From assembly GCA_000969725.1 (NCBI GenBank), contig JXSR01S061624.1: a stretch of DNA of 20,575 nt, one strand, 5' to 3'. Of this stretch, positions 1 through 9,900 are shown piece after piece; within the stretch, counting starts at the first letter, position 1, and every line of letters begins with the position of its first letter. The DNA is from Ophiothrix spiculata. Taxonomy: Eukaryota; Echinodermata; Ophiuroidea; Amphilepidida; Ophiotrichidae. A program made the position numbers and the translations under genes. The notes below the pieces were generated by a model. It did no database searches and had not been told where the DNA came from. It saw nothing but the letters and a program-made list of their open reading frames with translations.

Positions 1-957
1 TAATGCCTTTTAATAAATTTAAATGTCAACTAATCATTTAAAAATACACATTCACACATCTTTAATCCAGTACAGTCATAGATCACTTCAAAATGACAGG
101 TTGACATATTTCTTGTTAGTAATAATAGTTCATAACTGACATTTTTTCTGAAATGATGGATTTTATTTTGGTCTAGTTTATGGCATGCTTATACAGCAGC
201 AGAAAAATAACATGCTCGAGAATGTTTTCATTTCTGCCTCGATATTATTATCAAATTCTATTTCTACCCGGCAGAAATAATCTCCAAGTGCTTAAAAATA
301 AGTTAATTACAGATTCACAATTTACTTTAAATGAAATTTATAGGATAAACATACATTGGCTATATCAGCAGTCCTGAATATACTAGCATGGGACATATAA
401 ATCGAGTTTGCTTGTAGGCATTATCAAAATTTCACATTCAATTAGCTCAGATTCTTGTTCTAATTCCCTCAACATAATATCATTAACTCCCTTCTTACTG
501 AATACAAAATAATCCTGAATAAAAGATATATCGTTTTTTTAATCCTCTTGACTGCTACTAGCTTTTATTATTTCTTTCATTTAAAAATCCTCTCAATTCC
601 TACTAGCTTCTTAATATCTTTAACTAATTAGGATAACTAAAAATCATTAGTGTTAGCACAAGTGAACATTTAAAATCATTCTGTGAGCTTTTTGGTTGTT
701 AGCCTTAATGGATGTTAAGTTAGTAGGTGCTCTCTTTAATTAATATCATAATTTTTATATCTTCTAAAAATATGGAAATCCCAATGCCATTATGTACTAT
801 CCCCATTATTGTTTATACTGTATCTTGGTTATTTCAAAATGTATTCCATATAGTCCGGCAGAGAAATGGGATATTTTGGCCTGACGTGGAAGTGAAATAT
901 ATAGTTTTGCTTTTGACTGATTTTGGTAGCTAAAAGTGTCTATTTTCAGAATCTGCC
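1..957. other. AT-rich intergenic or intronic DNA, no gene seen
   Basis: No convincing coding frame, RNA gene or transposon end is visible. The short ATG-started frames here (65-68 codons) have unremarkable composition and no splice sites in sensible places. The only structure noted is the small duplication at 541-615. Confidence 0.6.
541..615 (+). repeat. Short imperfect direct duplication
   Basis: The stretch at about 541-569 and that at about 586-615 share a leading aatcctct and a later ctactagctt followed by tta, in the same order and spacing. The period is about 45 bp. It looks like a small old tandem duplication. Confidence 0.5.
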
Positions 958-1020
958 GGGTGACAAAATGTCACCCCTTGGGATTTTGAAAAATCCAAGA
1001 TGGCGTCCAAAATGGCCGCC
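958..1020 (+). repeat. Two adjacent hairpins followed by YY1-like motifs
   Basis: gggtgaca (958-965) and tgtcaccc (969-976) form a perfect 8-bp stem with a 3-nt loop. Directly after it, cttgggatttt (977-987) pairs with aaaatccaag (990-999), with one bulged base. The sequence then runs into ccaagatggcg (995-1005) and aaaatggccgcc (1009-1020), both close to the YY1 core AAGATGGCGGC. Strings of this type recur as dispersed repeats in several marine animal genomes as I recall them, so a repeat origin is more likely than a single-copy regulatory site. Confidence 0.45.
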
Positions 1021-1035
1021 AATTTCTATTTTCAG

Positions 1036-1839
1036 TCATAACTCCCTTCAAGTTTACCCTATGATTAAGATTTTAGTGTAAATTTATATGTTTTTTGTGA
1101 TTGTGTAATTGAAAGAATAAAAAAAAATATGATTCTATTAAATACTGACTGTATATTTTGTCACTCAAAATTAAAAGGTATTCAAGATAATTTATATTGC
1201 TAACATAATACACAATTGAAAGCAGTTCCATCAATAGAGGACTGTGTGCATTAAATATTTTCAGCTCTTATGTATACATATCACTGACAAAAACATCAGA
1301 TCAAGTTAATAAAACCAACAGAAATGCTTAAAATTATCCCTGCTAGTTCACATTATGTAAGTTGTCTCAGGTATTCGACCACAGAGAAAATATCAAATAC
1401 ATTGACTGGCATTTAAGTTGAGATTCATACATATATAGTAATTGAATGGCATTTGCATCGAAAATTAAATAGCAAGCCATTTTTCTATTAATTTGTGATG
1501 AAAAACAAAACAAACAATGTATTCCTTAATAAAGCTGATATATTAAAACAGCATGAAATAAACAATAAGATCACGAAGACATTGTAATGCATTGCCAACA
1601 TTCTTAATTCAGTTTCTGCCTTTACCAAACTAGAGGGTGGCCATTGAAAAATAATATGTTGGAAGAATGCTATCATAAGTACATAACACAAAACCATGCT
1701 AATTTAAAGCAGTAGTATAAAGTGTTAAAATTGAAGGGCCCCCTGTCACCCATTATTTTTTTAAGCTTATTAGGTTTGTTTTGGGTATACATAGTAATAC
1801 CCTCCAAATGAATTAAGGATGGGTTATTCCGTGTATTTT
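1036..1839. other. AT-rich DNA, nothing recognised
   Basis: No coding, RNA or repeat structure could be supported. Two minus-strand frames of 62 and 69 codons here look like chance. Confidence 0.55.
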
Positions 1840-2360
1840 CTCTTACGTGTAACGTATTCATGAATGCGTGTGTGCTTCGCGTAAACGTATGAAACCAAAA
1901 CCAAAGGTCAATGGCAGAATGTAACCGTACAGCATTGCCAACAGTTGAAGCTTAACCCCGGGAGCTAACCAAGTTTGTAAGTTACACGCCCAGTAATATC
2001 CCCCGGACATTAGATAGGAAGTAATTGAGTAAAATATTGACAGATTTATGTTTTTAGTCCTTTGATGCCGCAGATTTCGAGCCTTGTCTACCCCCTACTA
2101 GCAGACAACTTTTTTCTTGCACATGTCGCCATATTGTTATTGTTCCGATATCAATTACCCACAATTCCCCATATGTCCTTGTTCACGCACATGATATCAA
2201 TCAAATTTGTCGGGCGGTATGCATGAAATCCAGCCTATTCTCAGGTTCGCCGCGCGGGGAAACACTATATTATAATAACAATCTTTTCCATTTATCGGGG
2301 CAATGATTTTTAGTTATATCGCCCAACACTAAATTGACAAAACCAGGTAGTGACGCGTAT
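1840..2360. promoter_or_regulatory. CpG-richer patch with YY1-like and ZNF143-like motifs
   Basis: CpG dinucleotides are markedly more frequent here than in the surrounding DNA, for example around 1860-1890 and in cgccgcgcgggg near 2250. cgccatattg at 2127-2136 matches the reverse-oriented YY1 core CGCCATNTTG. cccacaattcccc at 2158-2170 resembles the ZNF143 core ACTACAATTCCC. These two motifs often mark animal promoters near transcription starts. No first exon can be assigned; gtaagt at about 1976 (plus) and a GTAAGA donor-like site near 1845 (minus) are possible donors only. Promoter identity is inference. Confidence 0.3.
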
Positions 2361-2454
2361 GAAAAACGTTATTTACGGTTACAAGAAATCACCAAGTACA
2401 TAAACACATGGAAATTCTTTTTTAGTTTCATCTGTGTACACGTTTACCACTTAT

Positions 2455-2510
2455 TTATTACGTGTAACGGATCATGCGTGCGTGTTACGCATCATGTGTG
2501 TAACGTGCCC
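2455..2510. other. Cluster of acgtg/gcgtg motifs
   Basis: This short patch repeats gtgtaac and acgtg/gcgtg motifs in both orientations. A similar string, ttacgtgtaacg, lies near 1843. It could be a bHLH/HIF-type (RCGTG) site cluster or simply a degenerate repeat. Confidence 0.25.
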
Positions 2511-2575
2511 AACCTTAAAATGAATGATTTGGCTTAAATATGCTTATTTTTTCTTTTATGGCCATTTGATGAATT

Positions 2576-2595
2576 AATTTCGGGATCCCGAAATT
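2576..2595. repeat. 20-bp perfect palindrome
   Basis: aatttcggga is followed directly by its exact reverse complement tcccgaaatt, with no spacer. No flanking target duplication or element was seen. Confidence 0.85.
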
Positions 2596-2747
2596 TAAGT
2601 CTACATATATTAGTATAGGGAAGCATGCATGTGTTTTTATCTGTTTTTAATAGCAAAACAATTTTTTGACAAAATACGCTTTCAGATAAGCACTTTCCTT
2701 CTAAAACCATTTTAAATCAAAATCTTATTGTATTTCTTTAAGCAAAT

Positions 2748-2805
2748 TGCAGACTTCTAGAAGGTTAATGAAAATATGCAGACTTCTAGAGTGTAAATAA
2801 AATAA
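2748..2805 (+). repeat. 29-bp tandem duplication, two copies
   Basis: tgcagacttctaga begins at 2748 and again at 2777, and the rest of each unit is similar (aaggttaatgaaaata against gtgtaaataaaataa). Confidence 0.7.
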
Positions 2806-2901
2806 AGAAGAAATTAGAGGTGGTAAAGCAATAAATTCGCCCACCTAAAAACTGATATACAACAGAGTAATGCAAATGGCATATGAATTTCTTCTGATAA
2901 A

Positions 2902-2924
2902 CAATCTTTTAAGCTTAAAGATTG
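2902..2924. repeat. Near-perfect 23-bp palindrome around aagctt
   Basis: caatcttttaag is followed by cttaaagattg. The arms are exact reverse complements apart from one extra t in the left arm. Confidence 0.7.
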
Positions 2925-3129
2925 CACAACAGTTCCTTCAAGATTAACATATTTTTCTGTGGCGTGTTTGAATACCTTTCAACAACGAACAAAAATCATC
3001 CTGGAAACATATGAATTAAATTCTAATTTTTTCAATTTAACAGATAGGCCTACTTATCTTCATAAAAATATTTAGCGTATCTGAAGCAAAGTGCTAATTT
3101 ATGAATGTTTGCTGCTTTGACTTTGTCAT

Positions 3130-3400
3130 TTTCCCAAGCACCAGGCTTTTGCACGTACTATAATTAGTGAAGATCAGTGTGCATGACGACTTTTGTGTAC
3201 TGCGCTGGGTACTGCGTAAACGCACTTCAGTAAACGCCGTGCCGTGTGTGACGTGCTGATTTAAATATCAACTGTGGATTCATCATGAATCAACAACGGT
3301 ACGCGCATGTATAAAGATATACAGTGAGTTGTTGAAAACAATAGCAACCACCCAGAACTGTCTGTTCCGGGCAGCCAGCCGTCGGTTGAATTTTGAAGCG
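3130..3400 (+). promoter_or_regulatory. Possible promoter: CpG-richer patch with TATA-like box
   Basis: CpGs are enriched against the background. A CRE-like tgacgtg lies at 3249-3255 and a tataaag at 3310-3316, so a start would fall near 3335-3345, followed by a moderately GC-rich leader to about 3400. tgcgt and acgca in the same patch form a small hairpin. No open frame with a good start follows within 300 bp, so this could be a non-coding first exon or chance. Confidence 0.2.
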
Positions 3401-3633
3401 GTCCCTAAGCAACATTCTGATCTAAACCAATCTGTATCTCCCACAACTAGATATGTGATCTGGATCTCTGTATCTACATGGCATTGAATTGGAAGATCTA
3501 CTGTAACATCTCATGCTTGTGTAGATGTAATCTAAATGAAAAGTGGTTTTAGAGATGCGAACTGATATGGGTTTATTTGGATATGTGCTCCTAGTAGATA
3601 GCCCAAAAGTGAAAAACACAAGAACCTAACAAT

Positions 3634-3658
3634 TTCTTCTTCTGCTTCTTCTTCTTCC
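3634..3658 (+). repeat. (TTC)n microsatellite with one interruption
   Basis: Eight trinucleotide steps of ttc/ttct with a single g interruption in the middle. Confidence 0.8.
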
Positions 3659-3780
3659 AAGCAAGTGCGAACTCACATGAGCGAGTACAAGGCGCACTGT
3701 GAACTGTACTACTTGCTTTCCTTTAATAAGCTATAAGCATGTAATCATCTGAAAAAATAATTATGCAAATTATCATTGAG

Positions 3781-3809
3781 GTGTATGCATGTATGCATGT
3801 ATGTATGTA
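3781..3809 (+). repeat. (TGTA)/(TGCA) compound microsatellite
   Basis: Alternating tatgcatg and tatg steps run without a break to gtaagt. Confidence 0.8.
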
Positions 3810-3811
3810 AG

Positions 3812-4978
3812 TATTTTGAAATTTTGAACTGTCAAAATATACTGGTCACCTTAAGGAAGATATACAGAAGTAAAATCAAAGTAAAACACCTTTTATAGAG
3901 TTTATTACTCAATCCCAGTCATATACAAAATTACAAAGATAGTGAACCAGATACCAGATACATTCCATCATTTCTTAAATGGAGATTCGATGGTAAAAAA
4001 TTATAATTGAAATCACCTATAATCTAGCTTTGAAGAACTTTGAATTATGGATAAATATAAAATGTATGTAAAGGGTCTAATGTTTTGTCTAAAATGAGCA
4101 AGTATTTACAAACTTACATGGTAAGGACAAAAAATATTTTGCTATTTTTGCCTACCCTAAGTACAGACAAACGGAGAGACGTTTAGTAACCCTTTAGCTT
4201 TAATCATAAGCACACATCTGAAATGTAAATAATACACATGGATGCCTCAAAACAAAAAATAATTATCTGTGTCTCCATAGAAATATTGTGCATCTCATAA
4301 CAGATCGCTGTTGTCAGCACCCTCAAGCATTTTATTATTATCTAGAGATGAAGAGATGGTGAGGAATTTGGAGTAAAGATCCTTACAAAAATACTATCGG
4401 GATATACTATTAGTGGGCAAAAAAGGATGGATTATTAGAAAGATTTGTAAACACACTTCAGAATTATAACTTTATACAGATTTAAAAACATTAAATTGGA
4501 TAAATGTCACTTATAAAGCAACCTAATAAATAACAAAGTTTAATGCTAAATTTAAAATGAATGCAATTTAAAACCAAATAGGAATGAAAAAGATGATTTT
4601 AGTTCCTCTTTCATGGTTTGTTATGCATAGAAAAGCTGGCTTACCCAGGGTAAACCAACACAACCTCATTTTCTGTCAACTAATCAAGTTAGGCCAATGT
4701 TATTACAACTGCATCCTCTTCAGAATCCAGAGATTATACCTATTCAACTACTACGACACAGGTCAAGTTTAAAGATGTTAACTTTCAGTTGTCTCAGGTT
4801 TACAGTATTACCTGGTACCTTCTTATTCTAAATAATATACGTAAAATAGATCTCTACTACATACAGCAACTCCAATACAATGGCCAAGACGCAGCCCAAG
4901 TGACATCAACCCTGGTAAAGATTAAACATTAATACCTTTATGTTCACTCTATTGCATATCACAAGTCATTTACAAAGC
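3812..4978. other. AT-rich DNA, no gene seen
   Basis: Nothing could be supported across this stretch. A minus-strand string at about 4640-4672 has an AG acceptor and a gggtaagcc donor with about ten sensible codons between them, but a stop lies just upstream and there is no partner exon (see rejected items). Confidence 0.5.
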
Positions 4979-4980
4979 TA

Positions 4981-5393
4981 ATATGAGGGGTGCTCCGGCA
5001 AAATGAGAGGAAAGTCAAAAATTTCAAAATTGAGTTTATGACACATTTTAATTCTCTATAATCTCAGCTTTTGAATAATAAATATTATGTCACACTTTCT
5101 TTCTCCAGTCTTTATTTAGAGATCGTAATCCAAAGTCCAATGAATATATTGCAATAAAAATTTGCTGTAAATCGATTTCAAAGACACTGATTACTTCAGT
5201 GTATAAAAGAAACATGCAAACAATTAACCGTGAATAATTGCACTTCCCAGCAAAGTTGACCTTCAAAACTGTAGGTATATGTAAACTTTTGTACATGAAA
5301 GCATTTTTTCACTCTATTTTCACTTTAAATGCCATTTATTCAAAACATAGATTTGCGACTTTCCTCTCATTTTGACAGAGCAGCCCACATATG
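4981..5393. mobile_element. Non-autonomous inverted-repeat DNA transposon (MITE), about 0.41 kb
   Basis: Thirty bases at 4987-5016 match the reverse complement of 5357-5386 at 27 of 30 positions. The shared core is caaaatgagaggaaagtc. Looser symmetry (atatg) extends outward on both sides. TA dinucleotides flank the symmetric block at 4979-4980 and 5394-5395, with one extra base on the right, which suggests a TA target duplication as in Tc1/mariner-type elements. The interior is AT-rich and codes for nothing I can support; a 68-codon minus-strand frame is the longest. The inverted repeats are directly visible. The superfamily is inference. Confidence 0.75.
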
Positions 5394-5415
5394 TACAGTA
5401 CCTTATATGTAAAAT

Positions 5416-6211
5416 AATTCCTGCAACAGGCATTATTACTTATTTCCCTTTTTGTTGCAATAATATGTCATTACCCTAGGTTTGTTATGTTGCCTTTATC
5501 TACAGTTTGCTCCATGCTGACTTTTAACAATCCGTAATTTATCAACTTAAGGTTAATGTTGACAAAACAAAGTCATTATCTGGAGTCTTATAAGCAACCA
5601 TTTTATGTCAAATTCTCAGTGGCAATCAGTCACTCCATATTACATTTCATGTAATTCTTAATCTTATGTAAAGGCCGAATTTGTTTATTTTTTATCTAGA
5701 GAAATTAATATCTTACCATGAAAGCTCAAGGGCAGCCATTTAAAGTGGATAGATGCCTGCAAAAGACACAAGCACTTTTATAGAATTCATAATTGAATTG
5801 CCTTTCAGTTTATAGGATCTTGATGATATTATCATAAAAGAAGAGCGGAAAAGGTGTTGCATTTTGTTACAATTTCATGAGACCCAATTGGTATTCATGG
5901 CAGGCAAACCTATTTTACAAATATATCATATTCGAGCATCTCTGTGTGTTGAATGCTTCTGTATTAACTCTAACCCTCTTGCATCCCAATCCAAAGTCAA
6001 GCAATACCAAGCCACCGGGCAGGCGCTGCCTGGCAGCGATTCGGTGCCTACATATATCTCCCGTCTGTGACGTTATGGGACTTAGACTATTTTCTTGATT
6101 TTATCCGATAGTACTTTTTAGTACTAGGGTCCGTTAGGGTTATTACTGTATTAAAAAACTCTAGACAAGTGTGTATTGTAAAATTAATTTAATGGTATTT
6201 CTAACAATTTA
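5416..6211 (+). repeat. Repeat family A, copy 1
   Basis: Landmark strings of family A appear in order: aattcct (5416), gttgcctttatctacag (about 5490), ataagcaaccatt (about 5590), ggcaatcagtcactcca (about 5622), gggcagccatttaaag (about 5730), tgttacaatttcatgaga (about 5865) and ttggtattcatggcag (about 5889). It is closest to the copy at 11110-12430. An insertion at about 5980-6145 breaks the alignment. Confidence 0.75.
5980..6145. other. GC-richer insertion inside family A copy 1
   Basis: Aligned against the family A copies near 8160 and 12060, this block is extra sequence. It is notably GC-richer than its surroundings. It holds two mutually exclusive hairpins: ggcag/ctgcc at 6018-6030, and cgctgcc/ggcagcg at 6024-6038. 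A third hairpin is tagtact/agtacta at 6109-6126. taaccct near its left edge and agggtta near its right edge could be short inverted ends, but that is weak. Confidence 0.4.
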
Positions 6212-7056
6212 TGCTCTTGACATCAAATGACATTATAAGATTTAACATAAAAAAGGTTTTTGTGAAATGCCCTATATATATTTCCTGCAAAAAATGTACT
6301 TGACATATTCTTCGAAAGATAATGTAAGACCTACTATGCTGTTAGCAGAATCACATCCAGGGTATGTATGATATTAATCTGAAGGTCTTGGTTCTTTCAA
6401 TGCTTTTAAGTGGCCTTGTCATATCATTATGTGTAAAGTGTGAACAAATAAGGAAGCAGCATCATATTTCTTTGCCTTGATTTAGTAATCATCTGAAATT
6501 TTTCATAAAAAGTAATAGCAATTCCTAAAAAAACATAACTGTTTCTCATTTCCCTGTTTATCCTAGATTTCTTATGTTGCGTTTATCCATAGTTTATTCC
6601 CTGCTGATGTAAATTAGATGAAATTGCATTTCTTTCCAACAATGAACTCATTCTTTTTTATAAGCAACCATTTGATTTTACAAATTCTCTGCGGCAATCA
6701 GTCACTCCACATTTCATTCAATGTAATTCTTGATACTTACGTAATGGCAGAATACATTTCTTTTTATCTAAAGAAATGAATTTTTTGCTATGAAAGTTGA
6801 AGATCAGCCATTTAAAGCAGACAAATGCTGGTAAAAGAGACAAGTACTTTCATGTAATCCATAATTGAATTTGACTTGAAGTTTCCAGGATTACTGTCTT
6901 CTTTTTTTTATTATAGAAGACTGAAAACAGTACTGCATTTTGTTACAATTTCATGAGACACTTGAATTGAATTTATCCAGAGTTTATTCCCTACTGAGTT
7001 AGATTAGATGATTTTATCTTCCCTACAATGACCATATTCTTTCTTATAAGCAACCA
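6212..7056 (+). repeat. Repeat family A, tandem copy 2 (about 845 bp)
   Basis: It starts at gctcttgacatcaaatgaca and ends at cttataagcaaccatt. The following copy starts again with gcacttgacattaaatgaca. Landmarks recur in copy 3 with offsets of 843-851 bp in the left part and 800 bp at the right end; a roughly 50-bp deletion near 7590 in copy 3 explains the change. No coding frame is conserved between the two copies. Confidence 0.85.
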
Positions 7057-7853
7057 TTGGCACTTGACATTAAATGACATAAGATTTAACATAAAAAAGA
7101 TTTTGTAAAATGCCCCATATACATTTACTGCAAAACATGTACTTGACATTTTTTTCGAAAGATAATGCAAGACTTACTTTGCTTTAAGCAGAATCACATC
7201 CAGGGTATGTATGATATTAATCTGAAGGTCTTGGTTCTTTCAATGCTTTTAAGTGGCCTTGTCATATCATTATGTGTAAAGTGTGAACAAATAAGGAAGC
7301 AGCATCATATTTCATTGCCTTGATTTAGTAATCATCTGAAAGTTTTCATAAAAACCTTTATATAAATAGCAATTCATAAAACAGTCATAACTGTTACTCT
7401 TTTCCCTGTTTAACCTAGATTTCTTATGTTGAGTTTATCCACAGTGTATTCCCTGCTGATGTAAATTAGATGAAATTGCATTTCTTTCCAACAATGAACA
7501 CATTCTTTCTTATAAGCAACCATTTGATGTTACACATTCTTGGCGGCAATCAGTCACTCCATATTCCATTCAATGTAATTCTTTATATATTGAAAGCTTA
7601 AGATCAGCCATTTAAAGCAAACAGATGCTGGTAAAAGAGAAAAGTACTTTCATAAAATCCATAATTGAATTTGACTTAAAGTTTCTAGGATTTCTGGCAT
7701 TGTTGTTTTATAGAAGGCTGAAAACAGCATTGCATTTTGTTACAATTTCATGAGACACTTGAATTGAATTTATCTAGAGTTTATTCCCTACTGAGTTAGA
7801 TTAGATGATTTTATCTTCCCTACAATGACCATATTCTTTCTTATAAGCAACCA
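7057..7853 (+). repeat. Repeat family A, tandem copy 3 (about 797 bp)
   Basis: Direct tandem duplicate of 6212-7056. 7187-7313 is identical base for base to 6344-6470 (127 bp), and 7776-7853 is identical to 6976-7053. Intervening parts differ by scattered substitutions and indels, so similarity is uneven along the unit. Confidence 0.85.
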
Positions 7854-8460
7854 TTTCATGTTACACAATCAGTCACTCCACATTATATTCAATGTTATTC
7901 TTGATACTTACATAATAACAGAATACATTTCCTTTTATCAAGAGAAATGATCTTTTTACTATGGAAGCTCTAGGGCTGCCATTTGAAAGTGGATAAATAT
8001 CTTTAATGATACAAGCACTATTAAAGAATTTAATAATTGAATTGCCTTCAGTTGATATGATGCCATGATTTAAAAAGAGCATAAATAGTGCTGAATTTTG
8101 TTACAATTTCATAAAACACATGCGGTTTTAACAATTAACCAATTATATAATATTTACAGCATCAATGAATACGTCTACCTGATCTAAATACTGTAGGAGG
8201 ACTGATAAGAAAGAATATATATTGTAAAATTATCCAAAATGTGATTTATGATAAATTGTGCACTAATGTCATTATTAGATTCAAAATAATTACAATATTT
8301 GTTTTTTAAAAAAAGCTCTAGTAGGGATCTCAAACAAAATGTGTCAGTGACATAACTTTTTGATGTATGTGATGTTAATCTTAAGGTCATAGTACTTCCA
8401 TTTAAAATGTCCTTGTCGTATCATTGGATTTAGAATATGAACAAATGAAATTTCAACAAG
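7854..8460 (+). repeat. Repeat family A, partial copies 4
   Basis: The unit continues after copy 3 with cagtcactccacattatat (about 7870), gatacttacataata (about 7905), a degraded gggctgccatttgaaag (about 7973) and ttgttacaatttcataaa (about 8098). The end-of-unit block (tatgtgatgttaatcttaag, tccttgtcgtatcattgg) lies near 8362-8425. It is more diverged than copies 2 and 3. No gene is seen. Confidence 0.65.
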
Positions 8461-8653
8461 ATTTGCTCAAAAGCAATTAATAAATCAGTTTTCTATATTT
8501 GACTTCAGAATTAATTGAAATATGAAAAAAGTCTTAACTTTCCAAAGTCTATTCAAAGTTTCAAATACATTGACAAAACATTACATTTAATCATCCCTCG
8601 TAACAAACCATATACCTCCTGTTGATATCATCCCAACTGACAACAACATACTT

Positions 8654-8985
8654 CTCATTAGCCAGATTAATTAAAGTGACAATACTAATCTCAAAGTGCT
8701 TTGATCTCTGACCATAAACATCACTAAACTTCTTTTAAATTGATTGCTTTGGAATTCTAGTAGAATGAATGAGAGTCTGGAGTAGAACTGTTTGGTCACA
8801 GCTACCCTCAAGTCACATCAATATACACAAGAGCTAAGCAAAGAATGTAAAGAGCAAAGCAAAGAAAAGTAAAAGAGCATGGAAATGTTTTGTCTATTCA
8901 TGTTTTGATTTCAAAATTCACATTTCAATATTGAACAACCAAACACTTGTTGGGCTTTGATACGGTCTTTTAGCAAACATAAAAT
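8654..8985 (+). repeat. Repeat family D, copy 1
   Basis: It aligns with 16798-17140 on the same strand. Shared strings in order are ctcattagccaga, gacaatactaatc, ctctgaccataa, attctagtagaatgaatgag, gtttggtcaca, gtcacatcaatat and cacttgttg. Divergence is moderate with many indels, as in an old dispersed repeat. No open frame is conserved. Confidence 0.75.
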
Positions 8986-9181
8986 GCTTCTATTTTGTTT
9001 TTGTCCTGTATATTTTTGTGCATGTTGAAGATTTTTGTATTAAATGAAAAGATGATATTTACTTAGGTTGCCCATGGCCATGTTTAGGTTGCATAATGTG
9101 TGTCCTTCAAACTGTAGATTATAGCCAATTGCCTTGACTCACACTGAGTAATACAATTTGAATGATAAAAAATACAAAAGG

Positions 9182-9560
9182 TCAGGTTTTAAATCTTAAA
9201 AAAATACGAATTAAGAATGAGATAAACTTTAGTCATAAATCATCCAAACAGTTTATATTGCAGAATGCAATCAAGAAAGCAGTTAAGAAAGCATATATAT
9301 TTTTTAATTATTCATCTTTGTACAACATTAAATATGTCTAATGTCATCCTTACCCAAGGAAATTTTTTGACCTTGAAAGATCAGATTATCAATATCACAT
9401 TAAACATGCTTAGATGTATGCATATGCAAGAATGTGTGCTTTATGCATGTGTAGAAGATGAGTGTCATGTGTGCAATATTTATTAAATTAATATCGCCAC
9501 ATCAATCAATGCCTTGTATACTAAATATAAAGTGCTGCTTGAGCATTTATTTGAAGAAGC
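9182..9560 (+). repeat. Repeat family C, copy 1 (uninterrupted)
   Basis: It begins tcaggttttaaatctt, runs through tagtcataaatcatccaa and gttaagaaagcat, and ends near gagcatttatttgaa. The same order appears in C copy 2. The 73-codon plus-strand frame inside it (9265-9486) is broken by indels in copy 2, so it is not a gene. Confidence 0.75.
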
Positions 9561-9589
9561 AATCATAACTGTTTTACAAAAATGATATG

Positions 9590-9650
9590 TATGTGTGATG
9601 CTAATATTAATATATTGGTACCATTATATACAAGATGTGAGCAAATAAAA
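9590..9650 (+). repeat. Family A end-of-unit fragment
   Basis: tatgtgtgatgctaat followed by a diverged caagatgtgagcaaataa matches the end block found near 6362, 7205, 8363 and 12320. The tail aaatttcaacaagat also follows the block near 8440. Confidence 0.5.
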
Positions 9651-9659
9651 TTTCAACAA

Positions 9660-9702
9660 GATCAGGTTTTAAATCTTTAAAAAAATTAACTAAGAATGAG
9701 TT
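9660..9702 (+). repeat. Repeat family C, copy 2, left part
   Basis: atcaggttttaaatcttt through taagaatgagtta matches 9182-9222. In copy 1 the homology runs on into tagtcataaatc; here that part is 877 bp away at 10580, so copy 2 is split by inserted DNA. Confidence 0.7.
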
Positions 9703-9708
9703 AGGAGT

Positions 9709-9799
9709 TCATTTATATGTGTCCTCGTGTACTCGCTTGATTTGGCCCAAGGGTCAGTGGCGTTCAGAACCGCAAAAACACAAGGACACATATAAATGA
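9709..9799. mobile_element. 91-bp foldback element, 22-bp arms
   Basis: 9709-9730 and the reverse complement of 9778-9799 match at 21 of 22 positions. The shared core is tcatttatatgtgtcct. The 47-bp loop contains tttggcccaagggtcagtgg. No clear target duplication is visible. It could be a miniature element or the terminal part of a larger insertion in C copy 2. Confidence 0.6.
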
Positions 9800-9900
9800 T
9801 GTGAAGGACGAAATATCATGTGAGATTAAAAACTAATTCATTGGTTTTGCCAAGCATAATGTTTCATCTTCTTAATATTTTTACAAACAAATGAGCTCCG

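Noticed and set aside
4640-4672. Minus-strand exon-like string ending at gggtaagcc
   Set aside because: Only about ten open codons after an in-frame stop, poor acceptor, no neighbouring exon.
5864-6098. Two overlapping plus-strand frames of 68 and 73 codons
   Set aside because: They cross the boundary between family A and its GC-rich insertion in different frames; neither is conserved in other copies.
5416-8460. CRISPR array
   Set aside because: Repeats are hundreds of bases long, diverged and in a eukaryotic context, with no short regular repeat-spacer pattern.
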